From: Cytophagales bacterium
Lineage (GTDB): Bacteria > Bacteroidota > Bacteroidia > Cytophagales > Cytophagaceae
DNA: 5,110 nt
Direction of reading: 5' to 3'
Assembly (NCBI GenBank): GCA_025360235.1
Contig: JANYCO010000217.1
Location: 1 to 5,110 of the forward strand
Every line of letters starts with the position of its first letter. Positions within the stretch are counted from its first letter, which is position 1. The position numbers were made by a program, and so were the translations under genes. Positions 1 through 4,860 of this stretch are shown in pieces. Below the pieces are notes generated by a model, which did no database searches, was not told the DNA's origin, and was given only the letters and a program-made list of their open reading frames with translations.

Positions 1-83
1 TTTTTGGGAACACTAAATTAATAGATAGGCTTCGATAAAACTGATTCGTGGAACGTTTGTTTTAAACATGTTATTAGGAACGC

Positions 84-92
84 TGTGGATAA
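84..92 (-). promoter_or_regulatory. Consensus DnaA box (TTATCCACA on the minus strand)
   Basis: The plus strand reads TGTGGATAA, the exact complement of the bacterial DnaA box TTATCCACA. It is followed at once by an AT-rich run (about 90-113). A weaker look-alike, AGTGGATAG, lies at 181-189. A single perfect 9-mer in 5 kb can occur by chance, so whether DnaA binds here is inference. Confidence 0.3.
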
Positions 93-111
93 AAAATATT
101 AATTACCAATT

Positions 112-195
112 ATGAGTTATTAGTTGTTGGTTTTCAGTTATCAGACTTTAGAGATTAGCGTTTAGACATTAGAATTTAAAAGTGGATAGTTGGTA
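112..195. repeat. Degenerate heptamer tandem repeat
   Basis: From 112 to 174 the sequence divides into nine consecutive 7-mers: atgagtt, attagtt, gttggtt, ttcagtt, atcagac, tttagag, attagcg, tttagac, attagaa. Position 2 is T and position 5 is G in all nine, and position 4 is A in eight. Three further degenerate units follow in phase, ending with gttggta at 189-195. Similar low-complexity ATTAGTT-like strings occur between genes in other Bacteroidota. No function is known to me. Confidence 0.6.
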
Positions 196-257
196 AAGTC
201 AACTAATTTATAATATGTTTCACGATTTAATCTTTAAGCTACGTCGAAATTCAGGCA

Positions 258-272
258 AGCCGTCTGACGGCT
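258..272. repeat. Perfect 7-bp dyad AGCCGTC-T-GACGGCT
   Basis: Two perfect 7-bp arms (258-264 and 266-272) flank one base. The dyad is much more GC-rich than its surroundings. A one-base loop makes an RNA hairpin with all seven pairs unlikely, so it could be a protein-binding palindrome or the core of a small intergenic repeat. It lies beyond the yidC terminator and is probably not part of that transcript. Confidence 0.4.
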
Positions 273-284
273 GGGACTAATAAC

Positions 285-315
285 AAAAAACGATAGCTTT
301 TAAACTATCGTTTTT
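285..315 (-). terminator. Rho-independent terminator of the pyrG-yidC operon, possibly bidirectional
   Basis: The stem pairs CGATAG (291-296) with CTATCG (305-310) and is extended by A5/T5 pairing (286-290 with 311-315), around an 8-nt loop. Read on the minus strand, the hairpin ends in six T residues, 38 nt beyond the yidC stop codon. On the plus strand it ends in five T residues, so it could also stop transcription arriving from the left. Confidence 0.85.
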
Positions 316-353
316 AAAAATCCTAAAATCCTTCCAATCCAAAGAATCCTAAT

Positions 354-2180
354 CTACTTCTTCTTCTTCTCCTCCTGCGCCTTCATTGCATCACCGAGTT
401 TCTGCATGAACGGAGATTTCTTCACATTTCCAGTCTGATAATTTTTTCTGTTTTCTTCCAGTTTAGCCCTTAGTGCATCTTCATCAACAAAACGTTTGAT
501 GATCAATTGCTGGCCTATTGTAACAATATTAGAAACAAAATAATAGAAACTTAACCCTGCAGGGAAAGAGTTTAATACAAACATAAATACAACCGGCATC
601 ATATAGGAAACAATCTTCATTGGTCCCTGCACAGCAGTACTCATTTGATTATTAAACCAGGTATACACCAAGGTAGAGATAGTCATCAACAGCGTAAAAA
701 TACTGATATGGTTATTCAATACATTATAACTGAATATATAATAATTTTCTTTCCAGGTGAACACTGCATCGTATGTAGATAAATCGGGTGACCATAAGAA
801 CGATTGTTGTCTCAATTCAATTGCATTAGGGAAGAAAGAGAACATCGCAAATAAAATTGGCATTTGAAGTAAAACCGGGATACAACCTGCCATTGGATTG
901 ATACCTACTTTTTGATACAACTGCATTTGCTCCGCTTGTTGCTTTTGCATATCGTCTCCAAACTTAGCTTTGATTTCATCCAATTCAGGTTTCATCACCT
1001 TCATTTTGGCCATAGAGATATAAGACTTGTATGAAAGAGGGAACAAAACCAATTTCAATAAAAGCACCAGGATGACAATTATTATTCCATAACTAGAGAT
1101 AAAACTTTGAAGAAAATTAAATACCGGAATTACGACAAATCGGTTGATCCATTTTATAACTGGCCAGCCGAGGTTTACATTTTCTTCAAACCCTTCTGTT
1201 ACACTTTTACAAACAGCAAATTCATTCGGACCAAAAAAGTAGGTGTACTTTCCTTTGTCTGAACTAATATCATTAATTGGCAATAAAACAGAAGCTTCTA
1301 ATTCTTTAATATTGGTGGTATCTTCGCCAACAACTCTTGTAGAAATTTTTGCGCCTGAGAAAGAATTTTTAGCAATTAAAGCCGAATTGAAAAATTTCTG
1401 TCTCAAGTTAATCCATTGAACTTTTGATTCTGCTTTCTCTGACTCCTCTTTTACAGAAGCTTCTGCGATAGATTCATGCCCTCCTTCTTTTGTATAATAA
1501 CTCGCCGTAGAACGCTCACGAATCTGGCTCACATCGTATTCGATCTTTTGTAATTTATTTTTCCAGGTAAAGACTGCCGGGTCATTATTAAGAATCCCTA
1601 CTAAGCCTACGAATTTAATATCGTAATCCATCTGAAAGCCTTCGGCTCCCAGTACAAAAGATTGTTCTACATATTTACCTTCTCCAACAGGTAACTTAAA
1701 TACAGCCGATTGCTTATCTCCTGATTTATTTATTACTCCGGTAAAATAAAGCTCATTAAGATCTATTGGTTTATTATCAATAGTAGTAACTTTTAAAGAG
1801 ATCTTACTACTGTTTTCATTGGCCAAGTAAAGAGGTTTTTTATCGTAGGTAAAATAATTTTTAAGTAATACCTTTTTTACATTTCCTCCTTTTGAAGAAA
1901 GTGTCACCTGAATATTTTTATTTTCAAGTACCAATTCCTGTTCTTGTCCTGAACCGCCTGCTGCGAAAGCACCATATTTTTCAGAGTATTGTTTATTTTT
2001 AACAGAATCCGGCAGGGTTACTGTTTTAACTGTATCTTTTGGAGTGATGGTTTGTGTAATCACTTTTGTACTGTCTATCACAGTAGTATTTTCTGGCGTA
2101 GGTGTAGGGCCAAAAAATTGTATGTATGCAATAAAAAGTACGGCAATAAGGGTAAACCCGATGATCTGATTTCTATCCAT
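354..2180 (-). CDS. yidC: Membrane protein insertase YidC (Oxa1 family)
   Basis: YidC inserts and folds inner-membrane proteins, alone or with SecYEG. The 608-residue product has the Gram-negative layout and a length usual for Bacteroidota. An N-terminal membrane segment (about 6-23) is followed by a Thr/Ser-rich linker (25-60) and a large periplasmic domain (about 80-335). The conserved insertase core starts near 345, with membrane segments at about 361-381, 430-450, 492-508 and 525-561. In the second segment, Lys376 (LLLKLVLFPL) sits where E. coli YidC has the hydrophilic-groove Arg. The cytoplasmic hairpin (SMAKMKVMKPEL, then LYQKVGINPMAGCIP at 421-435) is clearly recognisable. The C-terminal tail (about 562-608) is basic and ends in KKKK, as expected for a ribosome-contacting tail. 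The ATG start gives a proper N-terminal anchor. The gene begins 31 nt after pyrG with no promoter motif in the gap, which indicates co-transcription. Confidence 0.97.
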   Translation of the reverse strand: MDRNQIIGFTLIAVLFIAYIQFFGPTPTPENTTVIDSTKVITQTITPKDTVKTVTLPDSVKNKQYSEKYGAFAAGGSGQEQELVLENKNIQVTLSSKGGNVKKVLLKNYFTYDKKPLYLANENSSKISLKVTTIDNKPIDLNELYFTGVINKSGDKQSAVFKLPVGEGKYVEQSFVLGAEGFQMDYDIKFVGLVGILNNDPAVFTWKNKLQKIEYDVSQIRERSTASYYTKEGGHESIAEASVKEESEKAESKVQWINLRQKFFNSALIAKNSFSGAKISTRVVGEDTTNIKELEASVLLPINDISSDKGKYTYFFGPNEFAVCKSVTEGFEENVNLGWPVIKWINRFVVIPVFNFLQSFISSYGIIIVILVLLLKLVLFPLSYKSYISMAKMKVMKPELDEIKAKFGDDMQKQQAEQMQLYQKVGINPMAGCIPVLLQMPILFAMFSFFPNAIELRQQSFLWSPDLSTYDAVFTWKENYYIFSYNVLNNHISIFTLLMTISTLVYTWFNNQMSTAVQGPMKIVSYMMPVVFMFVLNSFPAGLSFYYFVSNIVTIGQQLIIKRFVDEDALRAKLEENRKNYQTGNVKKSPFMQKLGDAMKAQEEKKKK

Positions 2181-2211
2181 TTTATTTATTCGATCTACTT
2201 AATCTAGTCAA

Positions 2212-3828
2212 TTATTTATTTAGCGAATTATCCATCGCAGCTTTTACAAATTTCACAAAAATAGGATGTGGATTTAAGGCAGTACTTTTCAACTCAGGAT
2301 GAAATTGTACCCCTAAGAAAAAAGGATGGTCTTTTATTTCCACGATTTCCACCAAATTGCTGTCAGGATTAATACCTGATGCTATCATTCCGGCTTTTGT
2401 ATATCTATCCAAATATTTATTATTGAATTCAAATCTATGGCGATGTCTCTCGCTAATTTTACTCTTACCATAGATAGTATATGCTCTTGTACCTTTTGTA
2501 ATCTCACATGGATAAGCCCCTAACCTCATTGTTCCTCCTTTTTGGGTAACCCGTTTCTGAGCTTCCATCATATCGATAACAGGATTCGGAGATTGAGGAT
2601 CAATTTCAGAAGAGTTGGCATCTTTTATCCCAACTACATTTCTTCCGTATTCAATTACTGCACACTGCATCCCTAAACAAATTCCGAAAAACGGAATTTT
2701 ATTTTCACGGGCATATTTCACTGCAATTATTTTTCCATCTAATCCCCTTGATCCAAAACCAGGAGCTACAAGAATCCCATCAGGTGAACCTAAGCTTGCT
2801 TCAAGATTTTCTTCCGTAAGGTGTTCGGACTGTACCCACTTCAATCTTACTTTACATTCGTTCTCAACTCCTGCATGTACAAAAGACTCGGCGATTGATT
2901 TATAAGCATCAGGTAATTCAACGTATTTACCAACAACTGTAATTTTAACTTCACGTGTTGGGGTTTTTAATCTACCAAGGAAAATTTTCCATGATTCAAG
3001 ATCTGGCTCGTTCTTGTGCGCCATTTTAAGTTTAGCCAACACCCGTTCGTCCAACTTCTCTTTCTTCATCAGCAAAGGCACATCATAAATAGATTCTGCA
3101 TCGATCGACTCGATTACTGAATTTACATTTACGTTGCAGAATAAAGCGATCTTCTTTCTAAGCTCTGTATTGACAGGATATTCCGAACGACATACTAAAA
3201 TATCCGGCTGAATCCCTGCTTCAGAAAGCATTTTTACAGAGTGCTGTGTAGGCTTGGTTTTTAATTCGCCTGCCGCTTTTAAGAACGGCAATAAAGTAAG
3301 GTGAATCACCAAGGTATCATGTGGTGCCATTTCCCATCTGAATTGTCTTACCGCTTCAAGGAAAGGGAAAGATTCAATATCCCCAACAGTACCGCCTATT
3401 TCTGTAAGGATAATATCGTACTCATCGTTTTGAGCAAGTAATTGAAAATTCTTTTTTATTTCATCGGTAATGTGAGGAACTACTTGTACAGTTTTACCTA
3501 GAAAAGCCCCTTGTCTTTCTTTGGTAATCACATTATTGTAAATTCTTCCGGTAGTAATGTTATTTTTTTGGGAAGTAGAGATATCAAGAAACCTTTCGTA
3601 GTGCCCAAGGTCAAGATCAGTTTCTGCACCATCGTCGGTTACATAACATTCTCCGTGTTCGTATGGATTTAAAGTACCTGGATCAATATTCAGATAGGGA
3701 TCAAATTTTTGAATGGTCACTCTGTATCCTCTTGCTTGCAATAACTTAGCCAAAGAAGCCGCCACAATACCCTTGCCCAATGAAGAGGAAACACCACCTG
3801 TTACGAAAATATATTTTACCGAAGACAT
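2212..3828 (-). CDS. pyrG: CTP synthase (glutamine-hydrolysing)
   Basis: PyrG aminates UTP to CTP using ATP and glutamine, the last step of de novo CTP synthesis in the cytosol. The 538 residues cover the full family length. The N-terminal synthetase domain (about 1-270) has the P-loop GGVSSSLGKG (11-20), the DDGAETDLDLGHYERF block (65-80) with an Mg-binding Asp, and EIGGTVGDIESFPF (143-156). The C-terminal class I glutamine amidotransferase domain (about 295-535) has the oxyanion loop PGFGSRG (356-362), the nucleophile Cys384 in FGICLGMQ, and His510 and Glu512 in GVQFHPEL. No key residue is missing. The ATG start places the P-loop at the usual distance and is preceded by A-rich sequence without a Shine-Dalgarno motif. 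It is the first gene of a probable pyrG-yidC operon, with its own promoter and an attenuator-like leader. Confidence 0.98.
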   Translation of the reverse strand: MSSVKYIFVTGGVSSSLGKGIVAASLAKLLQARGYRVTIQKFDPYLNIDPGTLNPYEHGECYVTDDGAETDLDLGHYERFLDISTSQKNNITTGRIYNNVITKERQGAFLGKTVQVVPHITDEIKKNFQLLAQNDEYDIILTEIGGTVGDIESFPFLEAVRQFRWEMAPHDTLVIHLTLLPFLKAAGELKTKPTQHSVKMLSEAGIQPDILVCRSEYPVNTELRKKIALFCNVNVNSVIESIDAESIYDVPLLMKKEKLDERVLAKLKMAHKNEPDLESWKIFLGRLKTPTREVKITVVGKYVELPDAYKSIAESFVHAGVENECKVRLKWVQSEHLTEENLEASLGSPDGILVAPGFGSRGLDGKIIAVKYARENKIPFFGICLGMQCAVIEYGRNVVGIKDANSSEIDPQSPNPVIDMMEAQKRVTQKGGTMRLGAYPCEITKGTRAYTIYGKSKISERHRHRFEFNNKYLDRYTKAGMIASGINPDSNLVEIVEIKDHPFFLGVQFHPELKSTALNPHPIFVKFVKAAMDNSLNK

Positions 3829-3843
3829 AAATTGTTGTATCTG

Positions 3844-3879
3844 AAAAAGGAGTATGGGATTGGATTATTTCCATACCTC
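3844..3879 (-). terminator. Attenuator-like terminator hairpin in the pyrG leader
   Basis: Read in the pyrG direction, GAGGTATGG (3879-3871) pairs with CCATACTCC (3857-3849) around a 13-nt loop. This gives 8-9 positions with one G-U pair and one mismatch or bulge. Five T residues (3848-3844) follow immediately. The structure lies between the promoter and the ATG, ending 15 nt before it, so it would stop transcription before pyrG. A second hairpin, CCATA-AGTGAGG-TATGG (3887-3871), uses the same 5' arm and excludes the terminator. Its role as an attenuator is inferred. Confidence 0.5.
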
Positions 3880-3887
3880 ACTTATGG
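3871..3887 (-). promoter_or_regulatory. Candidate antiterminator hairpin of the pyrG leader
   Basis: CCATA (3887-3883) can pair with TATGG (3875-3871) over a 7-nt loop in the pyrG transcript. The TATGG arm is the inner half of the terminator's 5' strand, so the two folds are mutually exclusive. The CC that starts this arm belongs to the CCCC run (3889-3886) where transcription is expected to begin. The antiterminator would therefore be built from the extreme 5' end of the RNA. The stem is only 5 bp, so it is suggestive at most. Confidence 0.35.
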
Positions 3888-3891
3888 GGTA

Positions 3892-3923
3892 CAAACCTAC
3901 ACGAATTCGTGGTAAAACACAAA
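3892..3923 (-). promoter_or_regulatory. Bacteroidota-type promoter of pyrG
   Basis: On the minus strand, TTTG (3923-3920) is separated by exactly 20 nt from TAGGTTTG (3899-3892). This matches the -33 TTTG and -7 TAnnTTTG elements of the primary sigma factor of Bacteroidota, with the usual spacing. Transcription should start a few bases downstream, within or just after the CCCC run at 3889-3886, giving a leader of about 55-60 nt before the pyrG ATG. Confidence 0.75.
3900..3911. promoter_or_regulatory. Perfect 12-bp palindrome CACGAATTCGTG in the pyrG promoter spacer
   Basis: The palindrome fills the part of the -33/-7 spacer next to the -7 box, where a bound protein would block RNA polymerase. 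ATTCGTG-containing strings are also common as intergenic repeats in Bacteroidota, and GATTCGTGG recurs at 44-52 in this window. An operator is therefore only one reading. Confidence 0.35.
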
Positions 3924-4042
3924 GAAAAAAAAGATATTGCCATTACCAACAATCACTGTTGATAACTATCATAATGCTCAGCTGTACCACAACAGTTAAA
4001 CTACTGCAAATGAGGTAAATTAATAATATCCTTGCGCTCTTT

Positions 4043-4068
4043 GCAATCCCGATGATTATCGGGATTGC
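4043..4068. repeat. Perfect 11-bp hairpin GCAATCCCGAT / ATCGGGATTGC
   Basis: Arms 4043-4053 and 4058-4068 are perfectly complementary around the loop GATT. The CCCGAT...ATCGGG core resembles short palindromes that are widespread between genes in Bacteroidota genomes. It sits inside the left arm of the larger inverted repeat, between TTGC-type and GCGTCC-type sequence, as if inserted there. Confidence 0.6.
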
Positions 4069-4116
4069 GTCCTTTGCGTTTAAATGGCTGAAGTAAATTT
4101 TTAACGCAAAGGACGC
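4067..4116. repeat. 14-bp inverted repeat of the CGCAAAGGACGC type
   Basis: GCGTCCTTTGCGTT (4067-4080) is exactly complementary to AACGCAAAGGACGC (4103-4116), with a 22-nt loop. Related but degenerate copies extend outward: GCAAAGAGCGCAAGG reads on the minus strand to the left of the hairpin (4045-4031), and CGCAAAGGCC lies at 4126-4135. It looks like a palindromic intergenic repeat family, not a terminator. It has no T tract and lies upstream of both flanking genes. Confidence 0.6.
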
Positions 4117-4122
4117 AAAAGA

Positions 4123-4155
4123 TTTCGCAAAGGCCACAAAAAAAATCTAATTTTG
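4123..4155 (+). promoter_or_regulatory. Promoter of the Sua5/YrdC gene
   Basis: TAATTTTG (4148-4155) is a perfect TAnnTTTG -7 box. The -33 position has only a weak match (TTTC at 4123-4126, about 21 nt upstream), and it falls inside the right end of the palindromic repeat. The predicted start, near 4160, gives a leader of less than 20 nt before the TTG start codon. Confidence 0.5.
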
Positions 4156-4178
4156 CTTAATACAACATCGCTTCAATT

Positions 4179-4691
4179 TTGGAAAAAGAAATACAACAAA
4201 CCGCAGAACAATTAAAAGCAGGAAAGACAATCCTTTATCCCACTGATACCATCTGGGGAATTGGTTGTGATGCCACTAATTCATCAGCAGTAAAAAAAAT
4301 ATATGAGATTAAAAAAAGAGCCGACAATAAATCGCTGATTATTTTACTTGACGATATTAATAAATTAAACTTATATGTAGTAAAAGTTCCGGACATCGCC
4401 TGGCAGATTGTAGAATATGCTGAAGGTCCTCTTACTGTTATTTATCCGAAAGGGAAAAATATAGCACCCGAACTTATGGGTGAAGATGGTTCGATTGCAA
4501 TTCGTATTACCAAAGATGTGTTTTGTAAGAAATTAATTTACAAACTAGGAAGGCCGTTGGTTTCTACTTCAGCGAACATTAGCGGAGAAGATTTCAAAGG
4601 AAGCTTTTCAGATGTGAGCGAAGAAATAAAAAAGAGCAGCAGAATAAAAATTTTCATATCTATGTTTATTATCAGCTGCGCGCTGAGATAG
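4179..4691 (+). CDS. Threonylcarbamoyl-AMP synthase (Sua5/YciO/YrdC family), 3' end replaced
   Basis: The family makes threonylcarbamoyl-AMP from threonine, bicarbonate and ATP, the first step of t6A37 modification of ANN-decoding tRNAs. Family marks are ILYPTDTIWGIGCDAT (18-33), the KKRADNKS basic block (45-52), GPLTVIYP (83-90), DGSIAIRIT (103-111) and the nucleotide-binding VSTSANISG (128-136). Full-length single-domain members have about 185-205 residues. This product has 170, and similarity ends at about SEEIK (147-151). The last 19 residues (KSSRIKIFISMF and on) lack the expected final strand with its Ser-Ser-Ile type motif. The start is TTG, the only plausible initiator: an in-frame stop lies at 4158-4160 and the next Met is residue 100. 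It diverges from pyrG and faces the VOC gene. The intact gene would be called tsaC or sua5. This copy is probably non-functional if the junction is real. Confidence 0.85.
   Translation: MEKEIQQTAEQLKAGKTILYPTDTIWGIGCDATNSSAVKKIYEIKKRADNKSLIILLDDINKLNLYVVKVPDIAWQIVEYAEGPLTVIYPKGKNIAPELMGEDGSIAIRITKDVFCKKLIYKLGRPLVSTSANISGEDFKGSFSDVSEEIKKSSRIKIFISMFIISCALR
4630..4645. other. Junction between AT-rich Bacteroidota sequence and GC-richer sequence
   Basis: Sua5 similarity stops here. To the right the DNA is about half G+C by eye, against a clearly AT-rich composition to the left. The other two plus-strand frames do not restore the missing Sua5 C-terminus, so a simple frameshift does not explain it. 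No target-site duplication or transposon end is recognisable. The exact breakpoint is uncertain by about 15 nt. Confidence 0.55.
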
Positions 4692-4860
4692 CAGAACAAG
4701 CAGTGACACAAAGCTAGAAAACCGCCACTCCCCGCTTGGAAGGTTAGACGGGCGAAGCAAGATTTGCTGCGCCAGTTATTTCTTCGCTATTACGTTCGCG
4801 GAGTAGTGGATGAACAGGGGTTTATCAGGGCCAAAATACCAGTTGAAACGCAAAAGGGGG
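4692..4860. other. Gene-free stretch between two converging coding regions
   Basis: No coding region can be supported. One plus-strand frame stays open for about 70 codons from about 4709 into the VOC gene, but it has no good start and resembles nothing known to me. The stretch contains an imperfect dyad ending in GTTAGAC (4691-4749) and a hairpin (4751-4773). Confidence 0.5.
4751..4773. repeat. Hairpin GGCG-A-AGCAA / TTGCT-G-CGCC
   Basis: Nine pairs with a single internal mismatch (4755 against 4769) close a GAT loop (4761-4763). It lies 88 nt beyond the VOC stop codon. It has no T tract in the VOC direction and only a weak one (AGTTATTTC) on the plus strand, so it is a poor intrinsic terminator. 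It begins one base after the GTTAGAC motif at 4743-4749. Confidence 0.45.

Larger units (their letters stand above)
1..353. other. Non-coding region downstream of yidC
   Basis: No credible gene is visible: all six frames are broken by frequent stops, and I see no tRNA or rRNA signature. The stretch is AT-rich. It contains, in order, a consensus DnaA box, a 7-nt periodic repeat, a 15-nt dyad and the yidC terminator, each listed separately. The remainder (about 1-83 and 196-257) shows nothing I can name. Confidence 0.7.
3829..4178. other. Divergent intergenic region between pyrG and the Sua5 gene
   Basis: It contains the pyrG leader and promoter (3829-3923), a middle stretch with CAACA/TGTTG half-sites (3947-3961 and CAACAGT at 3990-3996), a palindromic element (about 4031-4136) and the Sua5 promoter (4148-4155). 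The only sizeable open frame, on the minus strand at 4137-3943, is a translation of the palindromic element and not a gene. Confidence 0.7.

Noticed and set aside
1989..2207. 72-codon open frame on the plus strand opposite the yidC start
   Set aside because: It is antisense to the well-supported N-terminal part of YidC, is low in complexity and rich in Cys/Phe/Ile, and matches no family I recognise.
2615..2905. 96-codon open frame on the plus strand inside pyrG
   Set aside because: It is the antisense shadow of the PyrG amidotransferase domain, which has intact catalytic motifs in its own frame.
3844..3890. B. subtilis type pyrG control by G-reiteration at the transcript start
   Set aside because: That mechanism needs an RNA starting with a G-run and a C/U-rich terminator arm. 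Here the start region is a C-run and the terminator's 5' arm is purine-rich, so any CTP sensing would have to work differently.
3943..4137. 64-codon open frame on the minus strand between pyrG and Sua5
   Set aside because: Its start (AFAKSFASFALK) is simply a translation of the CGCAAAG palindromic repeat, and it has no promoter or family similarity.
4600..4657. Minus-strand ATG at 4657-4655 followed by a hydrophobic stretch (MKIFILLLFF) resembling a signal peptide
   Set aside because: The frame runs straight into the antisense of the Sua5 coding region, so no continuous gene is supported. At most it could be the first codons of a gene cut by the junction.
4634..4718. Alternative plus-strand frame continuing Sua5 after a frameshift
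   Set aside because: One frame stops almost at once. The other (about 28 codons, to a stop at 4718) lacks the Ser-Ser-Ile type C-terminal strand expected of the family.
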